From Candidatus Hydrogenedentota bacterium (lineage in GTDB: Bacteria > Hydrogenedentota > Hydrogenedentia > Hydrogenedentales > SLHB01): a stretch of DNA of 8,295 nucleotides. Position numbers and translations under genes: made by a program. This document shows, in pieces, positions 1 to 6,870 of the stretch. Below the pieces are notes generated by a model. The model saw only the letters and a program-made list of their open reading frames with translations, did not search any database and was not told where the DNA came from. Every line of letters begins with the position of its first letter. The first letter of the stretch is position 1. The stretch is from contig SLHB01000113.1 in NCBI GenBank assembly GCA_007136375.1, forward strand, positions 1-8,295, in the 5' to 3' direction.

Positions 1-118
1 TCTTCCCCGCGCCCGACGGGCCAAGGATGGCCAGGCAACCGCTCTCGCGCAGCTCCAGATTGACCCCGCGCAACGCGAACGCCCCGTAGGACGCCGCCAA
101 GTCACGAACTTCAATCAC
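1..118 (-). CDS. ABC transporter ATP-binding protein, ModC-like (N-terminal fragment)
   Basis: This is the first 39 codons of an ABC ATPase, running off the left edge of the window. It begins with GTG at 118-116, whose bases overlap the TGA stop of the permease gene (GTGA at 118-115), so the two are probably translationally coupled. A GGGAGGG Shine-Dalgarno-like stretch lies 8 bases upstream (133-127). The fragment has the usual opening of the family, an MIEVRDL-type beta strand, a YGxFAL segment that normally carries the A-loop aromatic residue, and Walker A GPSGAGK at residues 33-39. The window ends straight after that lysine, so the Q-loop, ABC signature and Walker B are not visible. By position it energises the permease and binding protein next to it. 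Molybdate or a related oxyanion is the likely cargo, inferred from those neighbours only. Confidence 0.88.
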   Translation of the reverse strand, partial: MIEVRDLAASYGAFALRGVNLELRESGCLAILGPSGAGK

Positions 119-915
119 GTCCGCCGCCCTCCCGCCGCCAACCGCACCGTGAACAGGACGAGGAGCGCGATGACGGTCAGCACCATCACCAAGGCGACGG
201 CGGCCTCGATGCGCACGGCGGACCAGTTCAGCATGATGGAGACGGGAATGGTGTCGGTCTTGCCCCGTACGCTGCCGGCGATGGTGACCGTCGCGCCGTA
301 GTCGCCAACGGCCCGGCCCCAGCCGAGCACGAGGGCGGCGACCAGGCCGGGACGGGCCAGCGGCAAGGTGACGCGCCACATCGCGGCCCAAGGACCGCAA
401 CCCAGGTAGCGCGCGACTTGTTCCAACCGGGGGTTGATCTCCTCAAAACTCGCCTTAAGCACCCGCACTTGCAACGCCAGGGCGATGACAAACTGGGCAA
501 GGATGATGCCGGGAACCTCGAAGACAAACTGAATCAGGTTCTCTTGCACCCAACTCCCGGGCGCCGTGCGGAACATGAGCAACAGAGTCATGCCGATGGC
601 GACGGGCGAGATGATGATGGGGATGTCCAGCAGGACATCCACGGCCATGCGCCCAGGGAACCGGTAGCGCGCCAAGGCGAAGGCCGCGGGAATCGCCACG
701 ATCATCGCCAGCCCGGCGGCGATGGTGGCGCAGAACATGCTCAGGCGAATGGCGTGCTGGATGTCAGGCTCGGCCAAGGCGGCCAACGGCGCCCGCAAGC
801 CCGCGTACCCCGCTTGCGCGGCGAGCATGGCCAGCATAAGCGTCGCCGCCGCGCCGACGCCCGTGGCCACGCACAGGACGAACAGCGGCTGGCTCAGCCG
901 CACGCCGGTCACCAT
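115..915 (-). CDS. modB: Molybdate-type ABC transporter permease (ModB-like)
   Basis: This is the inner-membrane permease of an oxyanion importer, 266 residues when started at ATG 915. That start overlaps the binding-protein stop (ATGGTGA), and a GTG at 912 would give the classic 4-base overlap. The reading frame stays open to 1002, but a start there would lie well inside the upstream gene. Several hydrophobic helices are visible, at roughly 8-34, 57-82, 91-115, 134-152, 189-204 and 235-260. The cytoplasmic EAA loop that docks on the ATPase is at about 165-186 (EQVARYLG, then TLPLARPG). It is followed by RAVGDYGATVTIAG and a TIPVSI segment, which match the ModB/CysT branch of binding-protein-dependent permeases closely. 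The DIPIIISPVAIG stretch at 97-108 is also typical. Tungstate or another tetrahedral oxyanion cannot be excluded. Confidence 0.88.
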   Translation of the reverse strand: MVTGVRLSQPLFVLCVATGVGAAATLMLAMLAAQAGYAGLRAPLAALAEPDIQHAIRLSMFCATIAAGLAMIVAIPAAFALARYRFPGRMAVDVLLDIPIIISPVAIGMTLLLMFRTAPGSWVQENLIQFVFEVPGIILAQFVIALALQVRVLKASFEEINPRLEQVARYLGCGPWAAMWRVTLPLARPGLVAALVLGWGRAVGDYGATVTIAGSVRGKTDTIPVSIMLNWSAVRIEAAVALVMVLTVIALLVLFTVRLAAGGRRT

Positions 916-1772
916 CCGGCGGGCAGGGGCCATTCGCCGCCCACGGGCGTGTCCGGAGCGGTGTGGGCCCGCGCCTCCTCCACGGTGGTCAGATAATTCC
1001 ACTGCCGGAAGATGTCCTGACCCTCGGGGGACACGAGGAAATCAAGAAAGGCCTCGGCCAGTTCCGGCGCCGCGCTGTTCGCGCCAATCGCGGCGGGAAT
1101 GTACCCGATCCGGGGGACTTCCTCCGGGGAAAGGTAGATGGTCTCGATGCTTTCCGAATCCCAGTGTTCAAACACCTCCCAGCCCAGCACGGCGTCCACC
1201 TGGCTCAACGCGACGATTTGGGCCGTCTTCGCGCAGGACTCGGCATGGGTGACAATGTTGGGCCGGACCCGGTCCGCCAGGCCGTTGGCCTCCAGCACCT
1301 CCACGGCGTACAGCCCCACGCACACCGTGTCGGGCCGCGCAATCCCCACGCGAACCCCGGATTGCGCCAAGTCTTCCAAGGTTTCGATCCCCTTCGGGTT
1401 GCCTTTGGGCACGTTGATGGCGGGAACAAGGTAGGCGGCGATGCGTTCGGTGTCCGGATCCACGAGCCCCCGCCGCCGGGCAATTTCCATGTAATCCGAC
1501 GAACCGGGGAAGTAAATGTCCCCACGCCCCGAAAGCTCCATGCGCGACAGCATCTCGCCGGAGCCGCCAAAGTGCAGATCCAGCGACGCGCCGGTCTTCT
1601 CTTCGAATCGCCGGGCGGCCAGCTCCGTGGGCGGCTGGGACGCGGACCCCACGAAGAGAACGAGCCTTTCGCTGTCCCCGTCAGAGCCGGCGGCCGGCGC
1701 GTCCCCGCATCCCGCGCTGAACACGGCGGCGCCCAAGAGGATCAGCACGCTTCCAAGCCAGTATTGTCTCAT
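909..1772 (-). CDS. modA: Molybdate-type ABC transporter substrate-binding lipoprotein (ModA-like)
   Basis: This is the 287-residue solute-binding component that captures an oxyanion outside the inner membrane and delivers it to the permease. The start ATG at 1772 has a strong AAGGAGGG ribosome site at 1783-1776. Residues 1-22 form a lipoprotein signal: a hydrophobic stretch, then lipobox FSAGC with Cys22 as the lipidated residue. The mature part reads as a type II periplasmic-binding fold: LVLFVGSAS at about 37-45, FGGSGEMLSRME at 68-79, GDIYFPGSSDYME at 84-96 and PDTVCVGLYA at 147-156. This matches the ModA-like subfamily with FGGSG and a cysteine before the GxxA turn, not the textbook E. 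coli sequence (VPAGIYA). Two cysteines, C151 and C180, map near ligand-contact positions when aligned by eye to E. coli ModA. Molybdate is the best guess, with tungstate or another oxyanion possible. Confidence 0.82.
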   Translation of the reverse strand: MRQYWLGSVLILLGAAVFSAGCGDAPAAGSDGDSERLVLFVGSASQPPTELAARRFEEKTGASLDLHFGGSGEMLSRMELSGRGDIYFPGSSDYMEIARRRGLVDPDTERIAAYLVPAINVPKGNPKGIETLEDLAQSGVRVGIARPDTVCVGLYAVEVLEANGLADRVRPNIVTHAESCAKTAQIVALSQVDAVLGWEVFEHWDSESIETIYLSPEEVPRIGYIPAAIGANSAAPELAEAFLDFLVSPEGQDIFRQWNYLTTVEEARAHTAPDTPVGGEWPLPAGW

Positions 1773-1775
1773 TCT

Positions 1776-1783
1776 CCCTCCTT
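1776..1783 (-). promoter_or_regulatory. Strong ribosome binding site of the modA-like gene
   Basis: On the minus strand the sequence AAGGAGGG sits 3 bases upstream of the ATG at 1772, or about 6 bases when measured from the AAGGAG core. It fixes the start of the binding lipoprotein. Confidence 0.8.
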
Positions 1784-1796
1784 ATTCACGCTCAGC

Positions 1797-1836
1797 GGCC
1801 TCTCCGCGCGAGGCCCGATCACCCCGCGCGATTATA
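1797..1836 (-). promoter_or_regulatory. Putative promoter and leader hairpin of the mod-like operon
   Basis: A perfect TATAAT hexamer lies on the minus strand at 1836-1831, about 60 bases upstream of the modA start. No convincing -35 box is found 16-18 bases further up; the best is TGTGAT around 1859-1854. The transcript would start near 1824. The short leader then holds a 6-bp hairpin, GGCCTC/GAGGCC (arms 1797-1802 and 1810-1815), placed before the Shine-Dalgarno sequence. The leader is too short for a molybdenum-cofactor riboswitch. I could not recognise a ModE operator. Confidence 0.4.
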
Positions 1837-1884
1837 GTACACCGCCCTGTGGAATCACACGCCCGCCCACCGTCCCGCGCGTCT

Positions 1885-2052
1885 TCGCCCTGCAAAAAAT
1901 CGCACTATACAGATAAAAACAATCTATTGATCAACGCTTAATAATTATGCTACCGTTCCAACAGCCGAAACCGTTCATGGGCCAGCCCGAGGGGCGGGGC
2001 TCCGCGAATGCCGGCCGGAAACCTCAACATAATTCAGCTAGAGGGGATAATC
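1885..2052 (+). promoter_or_regulatory. AT-rich promoter zone and leader of the LamG/Ig-like gene
   Basis: The stretch 1895-1950 is sharply AT-rich against a GC-rich background, as expected for a promoter. Candidate -10 elements include TATACA near 1905 and TAATAATTAT near 1940, but none has a clear -35 partner at the right spacing. The compact palindrome TTGATCAA (1927-1934) lies in it. The leader that follows, about 1955-2040, is GC-rich and can fold locally (AGCCC/GGGCT around 1984-2002). I could not match it to a known riboswitch class. GAGGGG at 2041-2046 is the ribosome site for the ATG at 2053. Confidence 0.35.
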
Positions 2053-3150
2053 ATGAAGACGAAGGGTTTCAGTTCTGGACGCTCCATCCTGTCCGCCGCG
2101 TGCGCCGTGGCCCTTGGCCTGGCGGCGGGCGCCGCCCACACGCAAACCGACGTCCTTGCCCTGGAGGGTGGCGACAGTCATGTTGAAGTGGGCGCGTCCG
2201 GATGGAGCGCGCAGGCCGGCGCCATTGAAGCCTGGTGGCTCCTGAACAACGTGGACGACAAACAGTACCTGTTGGGCCACACCACCATTCCCGCCTTCAA
2301 CAACCGGATCCAGATCTATAACGAAGGCGGCGGCGAGGAATTGAGCCTGGGGCTGGGCGACAACCACGCCATGGACCGGGACATCGCCTCCTTGCCTGTC
2401 GGGACATGGAATCACGTCGCCGTTGTTTACGACGATGGGGCCTACGAGGTCTTCCTCAACGGGGACTCGGTTTCGTCCGGCACCTATCAAGGCCTGAACG
2501 AGATCGGCGGCTTCGCCCACATCGGCAACAATGGGAATCCCGACTCGTTGGGCGAAGGCACGGACGGCCGCATCTCCGAAGTCCGGGTCTGGAACACGCC
2601 CCGCACCCAGGAACAGATTCAGGCGTTCATGAACCGCCGGCTGACGGGCAACGAATCGGGTCTCGCCGGATACTGGCCCCTGGACGAAGGCGCGGGAGAC
2701 GTTGTCGCGGACCTTTCGGGCCAAGGCAACGACGGCGTCATCAGCGACGGCGGCTGGGCCACGGACACGGAGCTGGAGTTCGGCGTGGTCTTCCTCACCG
2801 ACCTGCCCTCGGCGGTGGTCGCCACACAGGGGCAGACCGTCACCCTGGGCCCCGTCGAACTCGCCGCGCCGGAAGGCGGCGTCGCCTACCAATGGTTCTT
2901 CAACAACGAAGCGATCGACGGAGAGACGGGCGACACCCTCGTCCTCACCGGCGTCACTGCTGCCCAGGAAGGGGAGTACTACGTGGTCGTGAGCGACGAG
3001 AGCGACCTCTCGCCCTTCGAGAGCCGGCGCGTCTCCGTGAGCGTGTGGGAGAATCTCCCGGCGATCGGGCTCCTTGGCCTCGCCCTCGTTGGAAGCCTCA
3101 TGATCGGAGCCGGGGCGCTGGCGCTTCGGTGGAGACGCCGGCCCTCATAA
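2053..3150 (+). CDS. Exported LamG plus Ig-like domain protein with C-terminal sorting/anchor signal
   Basis: This is a 365-residue predicted surface or secreted protein of unknown partner. ATG 2053 is preferred over the in-frame ATG at 2008 because GAGGGG lies 6 bases ahead and a good Sec signal peptide (about 1-31, ending GAAHTQ) then follows. Residues 36-185 are a LamG/concanavalin-like beta-sandwich, with WNHVAVVYDDGAYEVFLNG at 119-137 and DGRISEVRVWN at 171-181 as the diagnostic strands. Residues 203-230 repeat the GYWPLDEGAGDVVADLSG opening often seen between LamG units. An Ig-like domain spans about 255-330 (YQWFFNNEAIDG, then GEYYVVVSD). The end, LPAIGLLG then a hydrophobic helix then RWRRR (335-363), is a three-part signal like IPTL/PEP-type CTERM tails. 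Likely roles are glycan binding or adhesion. No enzyme motif is present. Confidence 0.85.
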   Translation: MKTKGFSSGRSILSAACAVALGLAAGAAHTQTDVLALEGGDSHVEVGASGWSAQAGAIEAWWLLNNVDDKQYLLGHTTIPAFNNRIQIYNEGGGEELSLGLGDNHAMDRDIASLPVGTWNHVAVVYDDGAYEVFLNGDSVSSGTYQGLNEIGGFAHIGNNGNPDSLGEGTDGRISEVRVWNTPRTQEQIQAFMNRRLTGNESGLAGYWPLDEGAGDVVADLSGQGNDGVISDGGWATDTELEFGVVFLTDLPSAVVATQGQTVTLGPVELAAPEGGVAYQWFFNNEAIDGETGDTLVLTGVTAAQEGEYYVVVSDESDLSPFESRRVSVSVWENLPAIGLLGLALVGSLMIGAGALALRWRRRPS

Positions 3151-3189
3151 CGGCCACGGCCAAAACGAACTACATAGACCCTGGGCGCT

Positions 3190-3222
3190 TGGGGGCGGAA
3201 GGCGGCAAGCCTTTCGCCCCCA
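3190..3222. terminator. Bidirectional terminator-like hairpin between convergent genes
   Basis: Arms at 3190-3203 and 3209-3222 pair over 14 bp (TGGGGGCGGAAGGC with GCCTTTCGCCCCCA). There is a single G-T wobble and a 5-base GGCAA loop. The hairpin sits between the stop of the LamG/Ig gene (3150) and the stop of the convergent sulfatase gene (3243). No T run follows on either strand, so it may stop transcription weakly or mainly protect mRNA 3' ends. Confidence 0.6.
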
Positions 3223-3242
3223 GTGTCCGTGCTCGCCATCCG

Positions 3243-4730
3243 TCAGCGTTCATATTCCGCCAACGTCTCTTGGCCCGGCCACTCCGGAATGCCGCCGAAA
3301 TACGGGTACGCGTCGAATTCGACGGGAGCATCCGTGGCCCGGGGATCTTCCGTCGCTTCTAAGTACTCCATCAACCGCCCGCGCAACTCGTCCTGGACTT
3401 CCGCATAGTCGGGGTCGCCGGCGAGGTTGTTCATTTGGTAGCGATCTTCCCGCACATCGTAGAGCTCCTCCGCGGGCCGCTTTCCGAAGGCAAGATCGTA
3501 CAAGGGCCGCACATCCGGGTCATGCCGGTTCGCCCACATGTAGAACTTCGCTGGACCGTTGTCCACGTCCCCAAGCCAACCATCGCCCATGTTGGCGTCT
3601 TCCCAATCCGGCGTCCCAGCGGGCCAGCGGTCCGACTCGAAGTTGTGGATGTAGAGGTAATCGGCGGTCCGGATGGCGCGGGATGGATAGCCGCCCGGGT
3701 TGCCGGTTTCCTGGGCGGGGGTGTGGCGTTCCCTGCCGAAGAAAGCGGCGTCCCGATCCGGCGCCTCCTCCCCACCGTTTCTCAGCAATGGCATGAGCGA
3801 CCGGCCGGTCATCGCCCCGGGCACCTCTAGCCCGGCCGCCTCCAGGAAAGTGGGCGCGAGATCGCTGGCAACTACGAATCCAGCTGCGGCGCGGCCTGGC
3901 GCCTCGATCCCTTCGGGCCATCGGATCGCCATGGCGATTCGCGCCCCGGCGTCATAGAGGTTCGCCTTGCCCCTGGGGAAAGGCCAGCCGTGGTCGCCCG
4001 TCATCACCACGATGGTGTTGTCGAGTTCGCCCAGATCCTCCACCATGGCCATAAGTTCGCCGCTTTCCCGGTCGAAACGCTGGACCTCCGCGTAATAATC
4101 GGCCATGTCCTCTCGGACCGCGGCCGAATCCGGCATGTACGGCGGCGGCTCCATAGCGTCCGGGTCGACGCCCTTTTCCACGCGCAAGGCGGAATCGTAG
4201 GGCCGGTGCGGATCTTGGCTCCCAAACCAGAAGCAGAAGGGTTGGCCCTCGGGACGCGCATCCAAGAACGACGCGAAACTGTCGAATGCCGGTCCCGCCG
4301 GGTTGCGGTCCCGCCCGTTCAGTTGGCCGGGCGCCCACCCCTTCCGGGTGTGGCCAACGAAGTAGCCGGCGTCCTCCAAAAGGTCCGGGTACACGGCGTG
4401 CCCGGCTGGAAGCGTGCTCCACAGATTCGCTCCGGGACCGAGACGCCAAATGTGCTGGCCGGTCAGTATGGCGCCCCGGGCCGGGGTGCAGGTCGGCGCG
4501 TCGATGAAGGCGTGCTCGAACAGCACCCCCTCTTCCGCGATCCGGGTAAAGGCGGGCATGTCGAGGGTGTCGTCGCCATACTGGGGCGCGTGGGGCCACC
4601 CCCAGTCGTCGGCGAAAAGGAACAGGATGTTCGGAGGCCCGGACGTTTCGGCGTCAGCCTCCGCGTGGGCCTTCAATCCCGCGGCCCCCGCCAGCATCGC
4701 GGCCACGGCGAATCTCATGAGCGCTCGCAT
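3243..4730 (-). CDS. Secreted type I sulfatase (formylglycine-dependent, heparan-N-sulfatase-like group)
   Basis: This is a 495-residue sulfatase, predicted to hydrolyse sulfate esters or sulfamates of a glycan outside the cytoplasm. ATG 4730 is chosen because AGGAG lies 7 bases upstream (4742-4738) and a Sec signal peptide follows, with likely cleavage after AHA at residue 23. Calcium-site residues are the DD pair at 41-42 and the TGDHG motif (D246, H247). The modification motif is CTPARGAILTG with Cys81, Pro83 and Arg85; it fits CxPxR, so Cys81 should become formylglycine. K130 in HTRKGWAPG, H175 in QDPHRPY and K255 complete the usual active-site set. The KGWAPG signature and overall length recall the SGSH-like S1 subfamily, so heparan-type N-sulfate is possible, but substrate cannot be read from sequence. 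The gene starts 32 bases after the oxidoreductase gene and is probably co-transcribed with it. Confidence 0.93.
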   Translation of the reverse strand: MRALMRFAVAAMLAGAAGLKAHAEADAETSGPPNILFLFADDWGWPHAPQYGDDTLDMPAFTRIAEEGVLFEHAFIDAPTCTPARGAILTGQHIWRLGPGANLWSTLPAGHAVYPDLLEDAGYFVGHTRKGWAPGQLNGRDRNPAGPAFDSFASFLDARPEGQPFCFWFGSQDPHRPYDSALRVEKGVDPDAMEPPPYMPDSAAVREDMADYYAEVQRFDRESGELMAMVEDLGELDNTIVVMTGDHGWPFPRGKANLYDAGARIAMAIRWPEGIEAPGRAAAGFVVASDLAPTFLEAAGLEVPGAMTGRSLMPLLRNGGEEAPDRDAAFFGRERHTPAQETGNPGGYPSRAIRTADYLYIHNFESDRWPAGTPDWEDANMGDGWLGDVDNGPAKFYMWANRHDPDVRPLYDLAFGKRPAEELYDVREDRYQMNNLAGDPDYAEVQDELRGRLMEYLEATEDPRATDAPVEFDAYPYFGGIPEWPGQETLAEYER

Positions 4731-4762
4731 TGGAGATCTCCTATTCGACTGTAATAACCCGG

Positions 4763-6073
4763 CTAAGCGTCCTCGTTCAGGTAGTCCTCGCACCAGTCCG
4801 TTCGCCACGGCATCCAGGGCATGACATCGCCTTGTTGGGCGAGGAGCTTCGACGCCTCCTCGTTATCGATGATCTGTTCGGTGTCGGGCTCCCACACGAG
4901 CCGTTGGCCAAGGTGCGCCGCGATAAGCATGAGGTGGCCCGGCGTGGTGGCGCGATGAGCGGCTTCCGCGGGCGCGATGGCCGGCTCGCGGCTCTTCACG
5001 CAATCCAGGAAATTGCGCCAGTGATTGTTGGACTCGTAAACCTTCTCGGGACCCGGATCGAAGTCGCGGTCATACCACTCCGGCCGCGACATGGCGTAGC
5101 CGCTCCGGCTGACGTGGAGCCAGCCTTCCGTGCCGTACACCGTGACGCCTTGCCGGGCGCGGTTGGTGATGCGGGTGCGGACCCCGTTGGGGTACCGGCA
5201 GAAGCCTTCGTAACGCCAGGCCGCGTTCCACACTTCTTGGTCCTGGGGTTGGTCGAACTGGGCGATCTCCACCTCCGTGGGGCCGCTGCCGTCCATGTCC
5301 AGCATCCAGTGCAGGATATCGTTATGGTGGCCGATCCAGTCCTGCAACTGGCCGCCGCCATAGTGATAATGCCAACGCCAAGATCCGTGAAACCGGCCGG
5401 GGTGATAGGGCAGCACGGGACTTGGGCCGCACCACTGGTCATAGTCAACGTGCCCGGGCGGGTCGAAGTCGCCCGGGTCTGGCGGAAAGGGATTGCCAGA
5501 GGGCAAGCCGACCTCCGCCTCCTGGACATCCCCCAGCAGCCCATTGCGGACAATCTCGACCGGACGCCGGAAACGGTATTCGCTCCGCTGTTGGGAGCCC
5601 GTCTGCCAGACGACGCCTTCTTCCTCCACCACGGAGACGAGCTTCTTGCCCTCGGCATGGGTGTGGGTGATGGGCTTCTCGCAGTAGATGTCCAGTCCCT
5701 TGCGGGCGGCGGCGATGGCGATGGGCGCGTGCCAATGGTCCGGCGTGGCGATCATCACGGCGTCGAGGCCGTCCATTTCGAGGAGCTCGTGGTAGTCCGT
5801 GAAGGCCTTGCAGTCTTCGTTCTCATACCGGGCGTTAACCTCGTTGCGCCGCCGCTCAAGGTATTCTTCATCGACATCGCAGACGGCCGCCACGCGGCAA
5901 TCAGAGTGGCTCATGGCGGCGTTCATATTGCCGTTACCCATGGATCGGATGCCGATGCAGGCCAGGTTGATGCGGCTGGAGGGCGCGCTCTCCCCGGATG
6001 CGCCCCGCGTTAAGATCAAGGGCGCGGCGGCCGCGGCGGCCGTGGCCAGAAATTGACGTCTCGATGGGCGCAT
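4763..6073 (-). CDS. Tat-exported Gfo/Idh/MocA family oxidoreductase
   Basis: This 436-residue protein belongs to the NAD(P)-dependent sugar oxidoreductase and glycosidase-like superfamily. It starts at ATG 6073 with AGGAG at 6082-6078. Residues 4-10 (SRRQFLA) are a twin-arginine motif followed by an Ala-rich hydrophobic stretch, so the protein is exported folded, probably with cofactor bound. The Rossmann part runs to about 135: CIGIRSMG at 39-46, AVCDVDEEY at 63-71, ATPDHWHAP at 109-117 and the hallmark EKP at 132-134. The C-terminal domain has DWIGHHNDILHW at 245-256, the conserved Asp/His catalytic region. The nucleotide loop is GIRSMG, not GxGxxG. The family acts on sugars, inositols or glycosidic bonds. 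Placement before a sulfatase suggests oxidation or cleavage of a sulfated or amino sugar, which is inference. Confidence 0.92.
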   Translation of the reverse strand: MRPSRRQFLATAAAAAAPLILTRGASGESAPSSRINLACIGIRSMGNGNMNAAMSHSDCRVAAVCDVDEEYLERRRNEVNARYENEDCKAFTDYHELLEMDGLDAVMIATPDHWHAPIAIAAARKGLDIYCEKPITHTHAEGKKLVSVVEEEGVVWQTGSQQRSEYRFRRPVEIVRNGLLGDVQEAEVGLPSGNPFPPDPGDFDPPGHVDYDQWCGPSPVLPYHPGRFHGSWRWHYHYGGGQLQDWIGHHNDILHWMLDMDGSGPTEVEIAQFDQPQDQEVWNAAWRYEGFCRYPNGVRTRITNRARQGVTVYGTEGWLHVSRSGYAMSRPEWYDRDFDPGPEKVYESNNHWRNFLDCVKSREPAIAPAEAAHRATTPGHLMLIAAHLGQRLVWEPDTEQIIDNEEASKLLAQQGDVMPWMPWRTDWCEDYLNEDA

Positions 6074-6304
6074 GTAGCTCCTCTCCCCATTGGCGTTGCC
6101 GCCGTTCTGTACCGCGTTTGAACCCGGCCGCGTAGATTGATGGGCGCCGTCAGCCAGCCGGTCCGCGGCCCCTCAGGCCCCGTCCGTACACCGGGCGGCC
6201 CGGCAACAGGCCGGGTTTCGGCCAATTGTAATGCCGCCGCCAGGTGCGAGCAAACTCCCCGAACGTAGAACAAAGCGTCGCATGCTCGTGTGCGCATCAT
6301 TAAG

Positions 6305-6312
6305 ATTATACT
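6305..6312. promoter_or_regulatory. Possible overlapping divergent -10 elements
   Basis: The minus strand reads TATAAT at 6310-6305 and the plus strand reads TATACT at 6307-6312, in the only AT-rich patch between the divergent genes. Neither has a recognisable -35 hexamer at 16-18 bases. The minus-strand element would give the oxidoreductase a leader of about 225 bases. The plus-strand element would give the small membrane protein a leader of about 170 bases. Confidence 0.3.
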
Positions 6313-6411
6313 TGCATTCCGAAAACTCTTCCCCGGCCGCCCGTGCAATCTCGCCCCGCCGGGCTCGTCTATAGGGGCGGAAGGCGTTGAAAGCAGACGC
6401 CACCCGCAAGA

Positions 6412-6429
6412 CGTCCGGCGGTCCGGACG
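6412..6429. repeat. Perfect 7-bp hairpin in the leader of the first Gly/Cys-tailed gene
   Basis: Arms CGTCCGG (6412-6418) and CCGGACG (6423-6429) pair perfectly around a CGGT tetraloop. No T run follows, so it is not a standard terminator. It lies about 60 bases upstream of the ATG at 6488. Confidence 0.45.
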
Positions 6430-6487
6430 CGGCGGCCACTAGTCAACCACGAATGATGGAGGACACAACCGAACAGGAGAGAAAATA

Positions 6488-6865
6488 ATGATGCTGCCAG
6501 ACATGTTCCCATTTCTCATCCTCAGCATCGGCTTCGCCGTCGTCGCTGGCGTGATTGTAACTGAAGCCCTCGGGGATCGCGTCGTTTCGCGGACGGACAT
6601 CGATGGACGACAGGCGACAGATGAAGAGACTCGCAAATCCGCGGGTGGACCCGGCGTTGCCCCATACCCCGCCAGCGCCGGTGAGGCCTCGGACGAGCCG
6701 CAGGGCGCGGATCTGGACGGATCGAGCGGGGCCGGCGACACGGCCGGAGCAGGCTCGGCCGTAGAGGGTGAAGGCTTCTTGTCATGGCTCGGAAGCGCGC
6801 TGGCCGGCGGCTGCGGCGGTGGCGGCAGTGGCGGCGGCGGAGGATGCTGCGGCGGCGGGTGCTGA
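6488..6865 (+). CDS. Small membrane protein with Gly/Cys-rich tail (paralogue 1)
   Basis: I do not recognise this 125-residue protein. The start is ATG 6488, with AGGAG at 6475-6479; a second ATG follows directly. Residues 7-24 form a single membrane helix (FPFLILSIGFAVVAGVIV), with no signal-peptidase site or lipobox. Residues 28-95 are polar, acidic and rich in Gly, Ala, Ser and Pro, and probably disordered. From residue 96 comes GFLSWLGSALAGG and then a tail almost wholly of Gly and Cys, with cysteines at 109, 120, 121 and 125, the last residue. Arg31 and Arg35 after the helix suggest a cytoplasmic C-terminus. The next gene encodes the same architecture and motif. Gly/Cys tails also occur on some bacterial membrane proteins (for example, from memory, TIGR04222-type proteins). 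Metal binding or thiol cross-linking are possible roles but unproven. Confidence 0.75.
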   Translation: MMLPDMFPFLILSIGFAVVAGVIVTEALGDRVVSRTDIDGRQATDEETRKSAGGPGVAPYPASAGEASDEPQGADLDGSSGAGDTAGAGSAVEGEGFLSWLGSALAGGCGGGGSGGGGGCCGGGC

Positions 6866-6870
6866 TTCAC

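Larger units (their letters stand above)
6074..6487. other. 414-base intergenic region between divergent genes
   Basis: No convincing gene was found here. The minus-strand reading frame at 6348-6016 overlaps the oxidoreductase start and looks like a by-product of GC bias. The left half is very GC-rich and holds the long-range inverted repeat AACCCGGCC (6121-6129) / GGCCGGGTT (6209-6217), within the expected leader of the oxidoreductase gene. The middle (6295-6320) is AT-rich and has promoter-like hexamers on both strands. The right half, in the leader of the small Gly/Cys-tailed protein, has the hairpin CGTCCGG-CGGT-CCGGACG at 6412-6429. I matched none of these to a known RNA family. Confidence 0.6.

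Noticed and set aside
1773..1830. A molybdenum-cofactor riboswitch in the mod leader.
   Set aside because: The leader from the likely promoter is only about 50 bases with one small hairpin, far shorter than that riboswitch class.
963..1916. A 317-codon plus-strand open frame opposite the binding-protein gene.
   Set aside because: It is antisense to a well-supported ModA-like lipoprotein gene. Its product has skewed composition and no motifs, typical of GC-rich shadows.
1927..1934. TTGATCAA as an FNR/CRP-type operator.
   Set aside because: An FNR box needs TTGAT and ATCAA separated by four bases. Here the half-sites overlap, so it is an ordinary palindrome in AT-rich DNA.
2038..2892. Long frames overlapping the LamG/Ig gene on both strands (also 2406-3362 plus).
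   Set aside because: The LamG, Ig-like and anchor signals are all in the plus frame starting at 2053. The others are low-complexity shadows rich in Arg or Val.
4730..6013. A 427-codon plus-strand open frame opposite the oxidoreductase gene.
   Set aside because: It is the antisense shadow of a clear Gfo/Idh/MocA gene with all family motifs. It has no ribosome site and no recognisable domain.
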